In this document: positions 1 to 8,662 of the stretch, piece by piece
Position numbering within the stretch: position 1 is the first letter of the stretch
Layout: each line of letters begins with the position of its first letter
Source of the DNA: Anaerolineae bacterium
Lineage (GTDB): Bacteria; Chloroflexota; Anaerolineae; Anaerolineales; Anaerolineaceae
Assembly (NCBI GenBank): GCA_013178095.1
Contig: JABLXK010000006.1
Coordinates: 1 to 64,000 of the forward strand
Direction: 5' to 3'
DNA: 64,000 nt
Position numbers and translations under genes: made by a program
The notes under the pieces: model-generated
What the model saw: only the letters and a program-made list of their open reading frames with translations
What the model was told of the DNA's origin: nothing
Database searches by the model: none

Positions 1-221
1 CTATTTTGATGGAATTCAATGAAGAATGGGAGTATGGCAGGATTTATTTGAGAATGGAGACCAGTTAGAGTATTATCAAATTCTGAAAGGTTCTTGATCA
101 CTTTTACAGAAAAGATTATACACAATCCACTTTATCCTATAATTTATAAATAAAAATCAAAAGTACAAGATATCTCTTGTATAAGAATTTTTGTATTTAG
201 AAAAGGGAGGTTAAGTAAAAA
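1..221. other. AT-rich non-coding leader of the helicase gene
   Basis: No convincing gene is visible. A short open stretch ends at a TGA at 95-97 and could be the tail of a gene truncated by the window edge, but it is too short to identify. A TATAAT hexamer at 138-143 may be a -10 box for the helicase gene; no good -35 box was seen at the usual distance. Confidence 0.4.
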
Positions 222-3200
222 ATGTTCGATTTAATACCGGAAGAGCAAAAAGGCAAATTATGGGCTCATCAAATAGAAGCCATTGATTTTGCTATCAACC
301 ATCTTAACAAAAATAGCTTTGAAAAACCTTGTTTAATCCGAATGCCAACAGGCACGGGCAAAACTGGCGTGATAGCTTATCTAACCCGCCTTTCGTGTAA
401 AGGGTCATCTCTGGTTCTAACACCTTGGGCAAACCTTAGAGATCAAATGGTAGACGATCTTGTAGAAAATTTTTGGAAAAAAATTGGTATTAATCCAAAT
501 GAAATTGACATTTTCCCAATGCTTCCAACAACTGCATCCGAAATTCTACAAAATAAAAGCAAAAAAATCATAATTGCTACTTTTACGACAATTAATATTC
601 TTCGCCTTAACCAAGCGGATATTTACAAACAACTTTCTGAAGAAATTTCTTTAGTAATTGTTGATGAAGGTCATTATGAACCGGCAGTCGAATGGGGAAA
701 ATCTGTAAAAGGTTTAAAAAGGAAAACAGTACTACTAACCGCAACACCTTATAGAAACGATTTAAAGTTATTTAGAATTTCTGATCCTGAGCACTCAACC
801 TGGCATTTTACACATGAAGATGCAACTAAAAAAAATATAATCCGGAATTTACAAATTACTAATCTAGATTCTGCTTTGGATATGAAAAATCTATCCGAAG
901 CCTTCATGAAAGAATGGAATGAAGCAAAAAGATCTGGAAACCTGCCATCAAAAAATCCGCGTGCAATAATTTGTTGTTCAGATAAAGATGCGATTGAAGA
1001 AGTTGTTCTAAACCTAAGAAAAAATAAATTACAAGCTATCGGTATTCACGAACAATTTAAAAATAAAGGTCAGGATTCATACTACTTCAAGGATGTACCT
1101 AATCCTAAAACTAATGATGCGGAAATATGGGTTCATCAACACAAATTAGCTGAGGGTCTTGATGACCATCGTTTTTGTTATTTAGCTCTTTTTACAAAGA
1201 TTCGTAACGACAGAAAACTTATCCAACAGATTGGGAGAATACTTCGTCGTAATGAAGATGATCAGGATTTTCCAGCAACAATTTTATCTCCTCAAGAATT
1301 TTCAATTAATTATGAATGGAATGCATATTTGGAATTTGAAACAAAGTTGGATTTATTAAACCATAATCATTATAAAGAAGTAGTAAAAAATCTTCTTGAT
1401 CAACAGCCTAAAGTTGAGTATTTCGAAGGACGATTTAGACATCGATTTAACCCCGATGATCTTAGTCAGAATTCACAAATAATCATCTCTCCTAGTGTTC
1501 TAGTTCGGGAAATAAGTAGTGAATTCTCTTTGACAAAATATATTGAAGATTGTACTGATACATTAAATTTGGAAGATGCAATTATTCTTGGTGGAGACGG
1601 TAATCAACCTTGCCAACAAGGGGATAATTTTGCTCTTTGGATTTATGCATCGATCCACAATTCAAGAAATCTTCAAAGAACATCGCTTTATGAAATTAAA
1701 CTTGAAACGCATTGTGTAGTGGTTGTAAATAAATTTCTATTTATTTCGGATACTTGTGGACATTATCCAGTCGAATATCTTGAACAAAATTCAAGATACG
1801 TACCAAGAGAGATACTCTCACTTTATATTGATGAAAGTTTTCAGCCGACTCATGTAAGTGTAAATAATTCTATTCCATATGATAATGTTATGCGGGGCGC
1901 AGTAATTAGAAGCCATAATTTATTAAAAGTTCCTACTTCCTTAACAGATCGTGTTCAAATCTTACATTCTTTACGGGGAACTTCAAAAAAATATGGTAGG
2001 CGCTATTTGGGTATGATAAATGGACGAGTTCGTGATGAAATTTCTGATGAGATTAGACATAATTTTGACCTTCCAACTTTCATTAAATGGGCACAAGAAG
2101 TAAACAAAATCTTTGAATCAAACTTAAAGTGCAATGCCTTATTTAATAGGTATATGCCTACCTGCGAACCCCCATCAATAATAAAACCGAAAACAATATG
2201 CATCGATCTTCTAAGACCAGATGTAAGCATAGAAGATCTAGAAAAAGGTCTTTGTAGACTAAAAAGTTCTTCTTCTATGATCCAGGAAATTAATGATGGA
2301 ACATCGCTGAAATTAGTATGCGAGTTTACTTTTGAAGGAAGTGATTTTGATAATTTATCCACTACTCTTCTCATTGTTTATTCTTCAGAAAAACGAAGAT
2401 TTATTTTTAGAAGGGAAAGTGGTGCAAATATCAGAATTTATTCAGATGATAATAGAATAACTTTAAAAAGTTTTGCAGAATATTTAAATCAGAATCAAGA
2501 CATTTTATTAATTGGCCTTGAAGGTGGGGATATTGTTTATCAGGGAAAAAATTTTTATAAAATTGACTATTCTTATGCTGAGCGAGAATTATTAAATCTA
2601 ATTCGACACCAAGATCTTGCGAAACCTATTTGGACCGAAAAGGGTTCAAAGGATGAAATAAAAACTATCAAAAAAACAAAATCGGTCACGTTTCTCGAGG
2701 GTTCTCTCTTTCAATCAGTTACAAATAGGTTATTTGATCTTCCATTTGAAGATGAATTATTAATTTGCGCCGATTTAGGAACAGAATGCGCCGATTTTAT
2801 CGCGGCGAATTTTTCTGATCACAAATTGGCATTGATTCATGCAAAAGTAGGAAACGGATCCCAAATATCCGCTTCTGCTTTTCATGATGTTGTTGCACAA
2901 GCGATGAAAAATCTTGTGTTTTTAACTAGAAATGCTGATTCCCCAAAAGGGTCTTTTAAATGGAATCAAAAATCAAAATGGAACAAGACGAATATCCCTA
3001 AATTTATTAGAGTTCCTAAGAATCCACCAGCATATAATACGATTTGGGAAAAAATCAAATCAGATATTATTTGTTACAGCAATCCAGAATTGTATGTAGT
3101 TTTACTTACGTCTGGTTGTTGTGATTATGAAAAATTAAAAGAGGCTATATTGGATGAACAGAAACGGACATCTGAAGTTGCACAATTATTGCACCTTCTA

Positions 3201-3293
3201 GAATCTCTAAACCTCCATTCAAGACAATTAGGAATAAGATTAATTGTCTATGATCTACCTTTTGATGCAAAGAAAAAAGAAGAACAGGGATAA
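222..3293 (+). CDS. SF2 DEAD/DEAH-box helicase with possible C-terminal nuclease domain
   Basis: A 1023-residue ATP-dependent superfamily 2 helicase/translocase, probably cytoplasmic and acting on DNA. The Walker A motif PTGTGKT is at residues 42-48, the DEAH-type box is DEGH at 148-151, motif III is TATP at 173-176 and motif VI is QQIGRILRR at 335-343. The roughly 680 residues after the motor match no domain I can name. Near residues 847-876 there is a block of the form DLGTE..DFI followed by LIHAK, which resembles a metal-dependent nuclease core of PD-(D/E)XK type with His in place of the usual acid; this is inference. The start has a strong GGGAGG site 5' of it. The gene is strikingly AT-rich with A/T-ending codons, unlike the GC-rich genes after it, which suggests transfer. 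Long single-protein helicase-nucleases of this kind are common in phage-defence islands, but no partner gene lies inside the window. Confidence 0.8.
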   Translation: MFDLIPEEQKGKLWAHQIEAIDFAINHLNKNSFEKPCLIRMPTGTGKTGVIAYLTRLSCKGSSLVLTPWANLRDQMVDDLVENFWKKIGINPNEIDIFPMLPTTASEILQNKSKKIIIATFTTINILRLNQADIYKQLSEEISLVIVDEGHYEPAVEWGKSVKGLKRKTVLLTATPYRNDLKLFRISDPEHSTWHFTHEDATKKNIIRNLQITNLDSALDMKNLSEAFMKEWNEAKRSGNLPSKNPRAIICCSDKDAIEEVVLNLRKNKLQAIGIHEQFKNKGQDSYYFKDVPNPKTNDAEIWVHQHKLAEGLDDHRFCYLALFTKIRNDRKLIQQIGRILRRNEDDQDFPATILSPQEFSINYEWNAYLEFETKLDLLNHNHYKEVVKNLLDQQPKVEYFEGRFRHRFNPDDLSQNSQIIISPSVLVREISSEFSLTKYIEDCTDTLNLEDAIILGGDGNQPCQQGDNFALWIYASIHNSRNLQRTSLYEIKLETHCVVVVNKFLFISDTCGHYPVEYLEQNSRYVPREILSLYIDESFQPTHVSVNNSIPYDNVMRGAVIRSHNLLKVPTSLTDRVQILHSLRGTSKKYGRRYLGMINGRVRDEISDEIRHNFDLPTFIKWAQEVNKIFESNLKCNALFNRYMPTCEPPSIIKPKTICIDLLRPDVSIEDLEKGLCRLKSSSSMIQEINDGTSLKLVCEFTFEGSDFDNLSTTLLIVYSSEKRRFIFRRESGANIRIYSDDNRITLKSFAEYLNQNQDILLIGLEGGDIVYQGKNFYKIDYSYAERELLNLIRHQDLAKPIWTEKGSKDEIKTIKKTKSVTFLEGSLFQSVTNRLFDLPFEDELLICADLGTECADFIAANFSDHKLALIHAKVGNGSQISASAFHDVVAQAMKNLVFLTRNADSPKGSFKWNQKSKWNKTNIPKFIRVPKNPPAYNTIWEKIKSDIICYSNPELYVVLLTSGCCDYEKLKEAILDEQKRTSEVAQLLHLLESLNLHSRQLGIRLIVYDLPFDAKKKEEQG

Positions 3294-3361
3294 ATATTTT
3301 TTCTAGTATTGCCAAGCACGCATACAAAATTAATGAAACCCATCGTAAAATCATACCTGCA

Positions 3362-3817
3362 ATGTCCATCACCCTCTCCCCCTTCACCCCCGCCGACCAA
3401 CCTACCGTTAAAGCCCTGGTGCTTGCCGGCCTTGCTGATCACTGGGGCACACTCGACCTGAGCAAAAACCCGGATTTAAATGATATCGCCGCGACCTACA
3501 AGGACGCATATTTCATTGTCGCCAAACAACAGGGCGAGGTGGTCGGTTGCGGTGCGCTCGTGCCGCGCTCAACCGATACCGCCGAGGTGGTGCGCATGTC
3601 TGTGGCCGCCGCCGCCCGCCGCCAGGGCCTCGGCCGCCGCATCCTCACTGCCCTGTGCGCGGAAGCCAAAGCGCGCGGCTTCAAGCGCATCATCCTCGAA
3701 ACCACTCAAACCTGGAGCGAGGTGATCGCCTTTTATCAGAGATTCGGCTTCCGCATTACCCACTATAAAGACGGCGACGTGTACTTCGAGCTGCTGCTGG
3801 ATAAATGGACGGAATAA
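3362..3817 (+). CDS. GNAT family N-acetyltransferase
   Basis: A 151-residue cytoplasmic acyltransferase that should move an acetyl group from acetyl-CoA to an amine; the substrate cannot be told. The acetyl-CoA pyrophosphate loop is visible as RRQGLGRRI near residues 87-95 after the usual VVRMSVAAAAR strand, and the C-terminal IAFYQRFGF motif is typical of the fold. The length matches single-domain GNAT proteins. It is GC-rich like the chromosome and follows the AT-rich helicase after 68 bases, so it marks the point where normal base composition returns. It ends at a bidirectional terminator shared with the converging hydrolase gene. No clear Shine-Dalgarno site precedes the ATG. Confidence 0.85.
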   Translation: MSITLSPFTPADQPTVKALVLAGLADHWGTLDLSKNPDLNDIAATYKDAYFIVAKQQGEVVGCGALVPRSTDTAEVVRMSVAAAARRQGLGRRILTALCAEAKARGFKRIILETTQTWSEVIAFYQRFGFRITHYKDGDVYFELLLDKWTE

Positions 3818-3819
3818 AA

Positions 3820-3850
3820 AAAGCCGTGGAAGAGAATCCTCCACGGCTTT
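3820..3850. terminator. Bidirectional intrinsic terminator
   Basis: An 11-bp perfect stem AAAGCCGTGGA (3820-3830) and TCCACGGCTTT (3840-3850) with a 9-base loop lies between the converging acetyltransferase and hydrolase genes. The A run before the stem and the T run at its end let it serve both strands. Confidence 0.85.
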
Positions 3851-3865
3851 CCTGTTCAATTCCCG

Positions 3866-5128
3866 TTAGTGCGCCAGCACGCTTTCGCGAATCACCTGCA
3901 TGAAGCGCGCGGATTCCGAAACCCACGGGTTGTGCCCGGAATTTTCAAACCACACCAGTTCCTTGTGCGGCGCTTCCAGCAAATTGTAGTATTCCTCGGT
4001 CAATTCCACCGGCGCGTTGATGTCGTGCCGACCGATCAGGAAGTAAACCGGCACGTCCAGCTTGGCGGCCTGCGTGCGGAAATCGATGTCCCACAGCTGC
4101 GGGTAGACGATCCCCAGCGTGTCCACGATTCCCAGGAACCAGGCGACTTTGTCGTACAAGCCATATTCCGGCGCGGCCAGGTCGCGGAAGGTGTTGGCGC
4201 CGTTGTCGGAGATCTGCGGGTTTTGGTTCATGTAAGCGTAGGTATCCGCCAGGTAGGTGATCTGCTTCCAGGCTACCTCCTTCTCGTAATAGGGCGGCGG
4301 GCCTTGCTTCTCCAGCTTCGCGATCTTATCGCTGTCGCCGCGCTCGCGCGCCCAATCCATGGCGAAGTTGTAGCAGATCAGGTCGTTCTCCGTGAAGGCC
4401 ACCATCTGGCCGGTGCCGATGAAAGCCGCGAACAGTTCCGGGTAGCGCTGCACCAGCAGGATGCCCAGTGCGCTGCCCCAGGATTCGCCCAGCAGGTACA
4501 CCTTGTCCTGCCCGAAGCGCTCGCGCAGCAGCAGCACCAGCGCGTGCGCGTCCTGGATGTAGCGCTCGACCGTGATGGTGGAACGCTTGACCGCGTCGTA
4601 GGATTTGCCCGCGCCCGGTTGTTCCCAGTTGACCACGACGAAGTCGTCCTCCAGCCCGCCCAGCGCGAAGCGCTCGGTGCTCAGTTGGCTGCCGCCCGGC
4701 CCGCCTGACAGGAACAGCAGGATTGGCTTGCTGGTGTCCTTGCCGCGGATGGAGATCCATTGTTGACTGCCGTTCAGCGGCACCCGCTCCAGCACGGCGA
4801 TGCTGCCCTCCAGCGGCCGGCCGTTCTCGTCCGTGATGGGCGGCGTGGTGGCGAAGGCCTGCGAAACGACCACCGCCAGGATGGCGCAAACCAGCAGCCC
4901 GCCCAATGGCACGCAGATGGCTTTCCAGGCCGGTTTGAGCAGGAATTGCGCGATGAACAGGGCGGCGGAAGCCGCACCCAGCGGCAGCCAGACCCAGGCC
5001 GGCACCGCGGTGGCTTTGGGCAGCAGCGCCATCGGCAGGCACAGTAACAGGCAAAGAATTCCAACCAGTATGCGTCCGATCCAAGCCAGTATATTCAATC
5101 CCAAAGGGATGGTTTGGTGTTTTGTCAT
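3866..5128 (-). CDS. Membrane-anchored alpha/beta hydrolase, proline iminopeptidase (S33)-like
   Basis: A 420-residue protein with three or four hydrophobic segments in the first 110 residues (one begins ILAWIGRILVGILCLLLCL) followed by an alpha/beta-hydrolase domain. LLFLSGGPGGS matches the oxyanion-hole HGGPG motif of peptidase family S33, although the first His is replaced by Ser. GESWGS carries the nucleophilic Ser, and SGHNPW near the C-terminus carries the catalytic His. IGRHDINAPVE supplies the likely catalytic Asp. The enzyme probably cleaves N-terminal residues or an ester outside or at the membrane; the true substrate is unknown. It is transcribed alone, convergent with the acetyltransferase and divergent from the purine operon. 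Confidence 0.82.
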   Translation of the reverse strand: MTKHQTIPLGLNILAWIGRILVGILCLLLCLPMALLPKATAVPAWVWLPLGAASAALFIAQFLLKPAWKAICVPLGGLLVCAILAVVVSQAFATTPPITDENGRPLEGSIAVLERVPLNGSQQWISIRGKDTSKPILLFLSGGPGGSQLSTERFALGGLEDDFVVVNWEQPGAGKSYDAVKRSTITVERYIQDAHALVLLLRERFGQDKVYLLGESWGSALGILLVQRYPELFAAFIGTGQMVAFTENDLICYNFAMDWARERGDSDKIAKLEKQGPPPYYEKEVAWKQITYLADTYAYMNQNPQISDNGANTFRDLAAPEYGLYDKVAWFLGIVDTLGIVYPQLWDIDFRTQAAKLDVPVYFLIGRHDINAPVELTEEYYNLLEAPHKELVWFENSGHNPWVSESARFMQVIRESVLAH

Positions 5129-5239
5129 GTGAGTATCCTCGAGTTAGATTTCCCCCGCTGGGGATGCTGGAAAAATTATAAGATATATTAGGTAAAATGT
5201 AAAATTAACTATTTTCCTGCTTCGGGCTGTAATTATTAA

Positions 5240-5314
5240 AACCGCAAACTGCGGTTATGGTTTAAAATACATTGTCTATTCATCAGGCATAATCTTCGGA
5301 AGCGCGCTTCCGAA
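5240..5314. promoter_or_regulatory. Two palindromes upstream of the hpt-purA-purB operon
   Basis: AACCGCA-AAC-TGCGGTT is a 7+7 bp inverted repeat at 5240-5256, and TTCGGAAGCGCGCTTCCGAA is a perfect 20-bp palindrome at 5295-5314, 24 bases before the hpt ATG. A TAAAAT hexamer at 5263-5268 may be the -10 box. The first palindrome sits where a -35 region would be, so it may be an operator; the second would form a hairpin at the 5' end of the mRNA. The regulator is unknown. Confidence 0.5.
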
Positions 5315-5338
5315 AACAGGAAGGTTGCACAGAACTGA

Positions 5339-5899
5339 ATGGGAGCTTCACGCCATTATCCGTACGATTTTATTGAGAGCGAGATCATCTCGGCCAGGAA
5401 TATCAGGGAGCGCGTTTGCGCCCTGGGCGAGACCATCACCGAAGATTACAAGGATTCCGAAAAACTGCTGCTGCTCGGTCTGCTGCGCGGCAGCGTGGTC
5501 TTCCTCACTGACCTGATGCGCGAGATCCGCCGCCCCATCACCATGGACTTCATGTCCGTCTCCTCCTACAGCAAATCCGAATCCAGCGGCTTCGTGCGCA
5601 TCGATTCCGACCACAAGACCAACATCCGCGGCTGGGACGTGATCCTGATCGACGACATCATCGACACCGGCTACACCATCCGTACCGTGCGCAAGCTGCT
5701 GCTTGACCGTTCCCCGCGCAGCCTCAAAGTCTGCGCCCTGTTGGATAAACCCAGCCGTCACAAAGTCTCCATCGACATCGACTACCTGGGTTTCAGCATT
5801 CCCGATTATTTCGTGGTCGGCTACGGCCTGGACTACGACGAAAAAGGCCGCAATCTTCCCTATATTGCGGCCATCGATCTCGCGAAAGGAGCGGAGTAA
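5339..5899 (+). CDS. hpt: Hypoxanthine phosphoribosyltransferase
   Basis: Converts hypoxanthine (and usually guanine) plus PRPP to the nucleoside monophosphate in purine salvage, in the cytoplasm. The 186-residue length fits the family. The PRPP-binding signature ILIDDIIDTGYTI is near residues 101-113, the flexible-loop segment SVSSYSKSESSG is near 77-88, and the C-terminal DYFVVGYGLDYDEKGRNLPYI block is the usual purine-base-binding end. AGGAAGG at 5318-5324 is rather far (14 bases) from the ATG but no better in-frame start is seen. It is the first gene of an operon with purA (3-base gap) and purB, joining salvage to the IMP-to-AMP branch. Confidence 0.93.
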   Translation: MGASRHYPYDFIESEIISARNIRERVCALGETITEDYKDSEKLLLLGLLRGSVVFLTDLMREIRRPITMDFMSVSSYSKSESSGFVRIDSDHKTNIRGWDVILIDDIIDTGYTIRTVRKLLLDRSPRSLKVCALLDKPSRHKVSIDIDYLGFSIPDYFVVGYGLDYDEKGRNLPYIAAIDLAKGAE

Positions 5900-5902
5900 G
5901 TT

Positions 5903-7201
5903 ATGCCACTGGATATTGTCATTGGAGCCCAATGGGGGGATGAGGGCAAGGGCAGGGCGGTTGACCTGCTGTCGAAAAGTTCGCAGATCGTCGCGCGCTA
6001 CAACGGCGGCGACAACGCCGGCCATACAGTCACCGTCGGCCCCAAAATTTACAAATTGCATCTCATTCCCACCGGCCTGATCCACCCGGACGTGATCGGT
6101 GTGATCGGCTGCGGCATGGTGCTCAACCCCCAGACCCTGGTGGAAGAAATGGACATGCTGCGCCGCGGCGGCATCAAGATCAACCCCGAGCGCCTGTGGA
6201 TCTCGGACGCCGTGCAATTGATCACCCCCGGCCACCGCCTGCTGGACCGCGCCCAGGACGCCGCTTTGGGCAACGGCAAGCTTGGCACCACCGGCCGCGG
6301 CATCGGCCCCGCTTACACTGACCGCGCCTCGCGCCGCGGGCTGCGCGCCGGGGATATCCTCGATCTGGAATTTTTCGCCGGCCGCCTGCGCGCGCACCTC
6401 GAACAGGTCAACCTGACCCTTACCGAGTCGCTCAAGCAGCCCGGCATCGACATCGAGTACGTTTTAAAAGAATACATGGATTACGCCGTGCAGTTGCGTC
6501 CCTACATCCGCCGCATCGGCCCGCTCCTGCAGGAAGCGTTGAAGGACGGCCGCACGATTTTGGCTGAAGGCGCGCAGGGCACCCTGCTGGACCTGGACCA
6601 GGGCACCTATCCCTACGTGACCAGCTCCTGCACCACCGCCGCCGGCGTGTTCAGCGGCCTCGGCCTGGGCGTGCAGCCCGTGCGCGCCGTGGTGGGCGTG
6701 GTCAAGGCCTTCCAGACGCGCGTCGGCGCCGGGCCTTTCCCCACCGAATTGCAGGGCGACCTGGCGGTTTTCCTGCGCGGTACGGGCGCCAATCCCTGGG
6801 ATGAATTCGGCACCACCACCGGCCGGCCGCGACGCGTGGGCTGGCTCGACCTGGTGCTGCTCAATTACGCCCGCGAGGTCAACGGCCTCAACGAGCTCTT
6901 CCTCACCAAGCTGGATGTACTTTCCGGCATGAAGGAAGTGCTGGTGTGCGTAGCCTACCAGCGCAACGGCGACACGCTCACCAGCCTGGATTTCTCCGGC
7001 GACGCGCGCATGTTGGATGGCTGCATGCCGGTTTACAAAACCCTGCCGGGTTGGCAGGAAGAGTTGCGCGGCTGCACCCGCTGGCAGGACCTGCCCGCCG
7101 CGGCTCAAAATTACGTAAAATTCATCGAGGAGCACACCGGCCTGCCCGTCAAGACCGTTTCCGTCGGGCCGGAGCGCGACGCGCTGCTCTATCGGGATTA
7201 G
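5903..7201 (+). CDS. purA: Adenylosuccinate synthetase
   Basis: Joins IMP and aspartate using GTP to give adenylosuccinate, the first committed step to AMP. The protein is 432 residues, as expected for bacterial PurA. GAQWGDEGKG at residues 8-17 is the N-terminal GTP/IMP loop with the catalytic Asp, and NGGDNAGHTV near 36-45 carries the catalytic His. GTTGRGIGPAY and the C-terminal KTVSVGPERD segment are also diagnostic. An AAAGGAG site lies within the 3' end of hpt just before the ATG. Spacing to purB is only four bases, so the two successive steps of AMP synthesis are translated from adjacent cistrons. Confidence 0.97.
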   Translation: MPLDIVIGAQWGDEGKGRAVDLLSKSSQIVARYNGGDNAGHTVTVGPKIYKLHLIPTGLIHPDVIGVIGCGMVLNPQTLVEEMDMLRRGGIKINPERLWISDAVQLITPGHRLLDRAQDAALGNGKLGTTGRGIGPAYTDRASRRGLRAGDILDLEFFAGRLRAHLEQVNLTLTESLKQPGIDIEYVLKEYMDYAVQLRPYIRRIGPLLQEALKDGRTILAEGAQGTLLDLDQGTYPYVTSSCTTAAGVFSGLGLGVQPVRAVVGVVKAFQTRVGAGPFPTELQGDLAVFLRGTGANPWDEFGTTTGRPRRVGWLDLVLLNYAREVNGLNELFLTKLDVLSGMKEVLVCVAYQRNGDTLTSLDFSGDARMLDGCMPVYKTLPGWQEELRGCTRWQDLPAAAQNYVKFIEEHTGLPVKTVSVGPERDALLYRD

Positions 7202-7205
7202 CATC

Positions 7206-8594
7206 ATGGCTGACTTCGCCTCCTACCAAAGCCCCTTTAGCTGGCGCTATGGGTCGCCCGCCATGCGCGGGATTTGGAGCGAAGAAAATAAAAGAAAGCT
7301 CTGGCGCAGGTTATGGATTGCGCTGGCCGAAGCCCAGGTTGAATGGGATCTGGTCTCGCCCGCCCAACTAGACGAACTGAAAGCCCACGCGCATGAAGTG
7401 GACGTGGCCCGCGCGCTGGAAATCGAAGCCGTCAACCATCACGACCTGATGGCCGAGCTTAAGGTTTTTGCCTCCCAATGCCCGCACGCTGGCGGCGTGC
7501 TGCACCTGGGCGCCACCTCCATGGATATCAAGGATAACGCCGAGGTGCTGCAGATATGCCAGTCGCTGGAGCTGCTGCTGCCCCGATTGGCGGAGCTGTT
7601 GAAAGCCTTCGTGGATAAAATCGAAACCTATACGGATTTACCCGTTCTTGCCTTCACCCACCTGCAGCCGGCTGAACCCACCACGCTGGGCTACCGCCTG
7701 GCTTCGTATGCGCAGGACTTGCTGGCCGATTATAAAGCCCTCGTGCACCTGCGCGGCGAACTGAAAGGCAAGGGCTTCAAAGGCGCGGTGGGCAGCGCGG
7801 CTTCCTACGTCATGCTCTATGGAGAGGACGGCCAGCGCCGTTTGGAGGAAAGCCTCAGCCGGTCTTTGGATTTGCCTTTCTTTGAGGTCACCACCCAGAC
7901 CTATTCGCGCAAGCAGGATTACACCCTGCTGTGCGCTTTGTCCGGGCTGGCCGCCACCTGCGCCAAGTTCGCCTTTGACCTGCGCCTGCTGCAATCCGAG
8001 GTGATCGGCGAGCTGGGCGAGCCTTTCGGCGCACAGCAGGTCGGTTCATCCGCCATGCCCTTCAAGCGCAACCCCATTGAAAGTGAGAAGATCGACTCGC
8101 TGGCGCGCGCCGTGAGCGCTGCCCCGCTGACCGCCTGGCACAATTACGCCGGCTCGCTGCTCGAGCGCACCCTGGACGACAGCGCCAACCGCCGCACGCT
8201 CTTTCCCGAAACCTTCCTGGCCCTCGATGAAATTCTCGCTGCCATGCAAGCCATCGTCTCCGGTTTGCGCGTGAACGAGGCTGCTATCAAGGCCAACCTG
8301 GCCAAATTCGGCCCCTTCGCCGCCACCGAGCGCCTGCTGATGGCCGCGGTAAAAAACGGCGCCGACCGCCAGGAGACGCACGAGGTTCTGCGCCAGCTCA
8401 GCATGACCGCCTGGGAAGCTATCCAGGAAGGCAAAGCCAACCCGCTGGTCGAACTCGCCTGCGCCGACGGACGCCTGGCGCGCTGGCTTGCGCCGCAGGA
8501 AATTCGCGCCCTGTTCTCGGTCGAGGGCTACACCGGTATTGCCGCTTCCCGGGCGAGAGAAATCGTGAAATTGATCCTCGACAAGATGAGCTGA
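7206..8594 (+). CDS. purB: Adenylosuccinate lyase
   Basis: Splits adenylosuccinate to AMP and fumarate and also acts on SAICAR in de novo purine synthesis. The 462 residues fit the PurB subgroup of the fumarase/aspartase superfamily. The superfamily signature SSAMPFKRNP is near residue 280 and carries the mobile catalytic Ser loop. The catalytic His segments VLHLGATSMD and FTHLQPAEPTT are present near residues 98 and 151. It is the last gene of the hpt-purA-purB unit; the lower-GC two-gene island begins 68 bases after its stop codon. Confidence 0.97.
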   Translation: MADFASYQSPFSWRYGSPAMRGIWSEENKRKLWRRLWIALAEAQVEWDLVSPAQLDELKAHAHEVDVARALEIEAVNHHDLMAELKVFASQCPHAGGVLHLGATSMDIKDNAEVLQICQSLELLLPRLAELLKAFVDKIETYTDLPVLAFTHLQPAEPTTLGYRLASYAQDLLADYKALVHLRGELKGKGFKGAVGSAASYVMLYGEDGQRRLEESLSRSLDLPFFEVTTQTYSRKQDYTLLCALSGLAATCAKFAFDLRLLQSEVIGELGEPFGAQQVGSSAMPFKRNPIESEKIDSLARAVSAAPLTAWHNYAGSLLERTLDDSANRRTLFPETFLALDEILAAMQAIVSGLRVNEAAIKANLAKFGPFAATERLLMAAVKNGADRQETHEVLRQLSMTAWEAIQEGKANPLVELACADGRLARWLAPQEIRALFSVEGYTGIAASRAREIVKLILDKMS

Positions 8595-8662
8595 TTATTT
8601 CATCTGTTTGTGAATCACTTCATAAAAAAACTGAATTCAAAAAACGCAAATCTAATTGATAT

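Noticed and set aside
3869..4708. Long plus-strand frame opposite the S33-type hydrolase
   Set aside because: It is an antisense shadow in GC-rich DNA; the minus-strand protein has catalytic motifs and the plus frame has none.
5348..6397. 349-residue minus-strand frame over hpt and purA
   Set aside because: Antisense shadow of well-identified purine genes.
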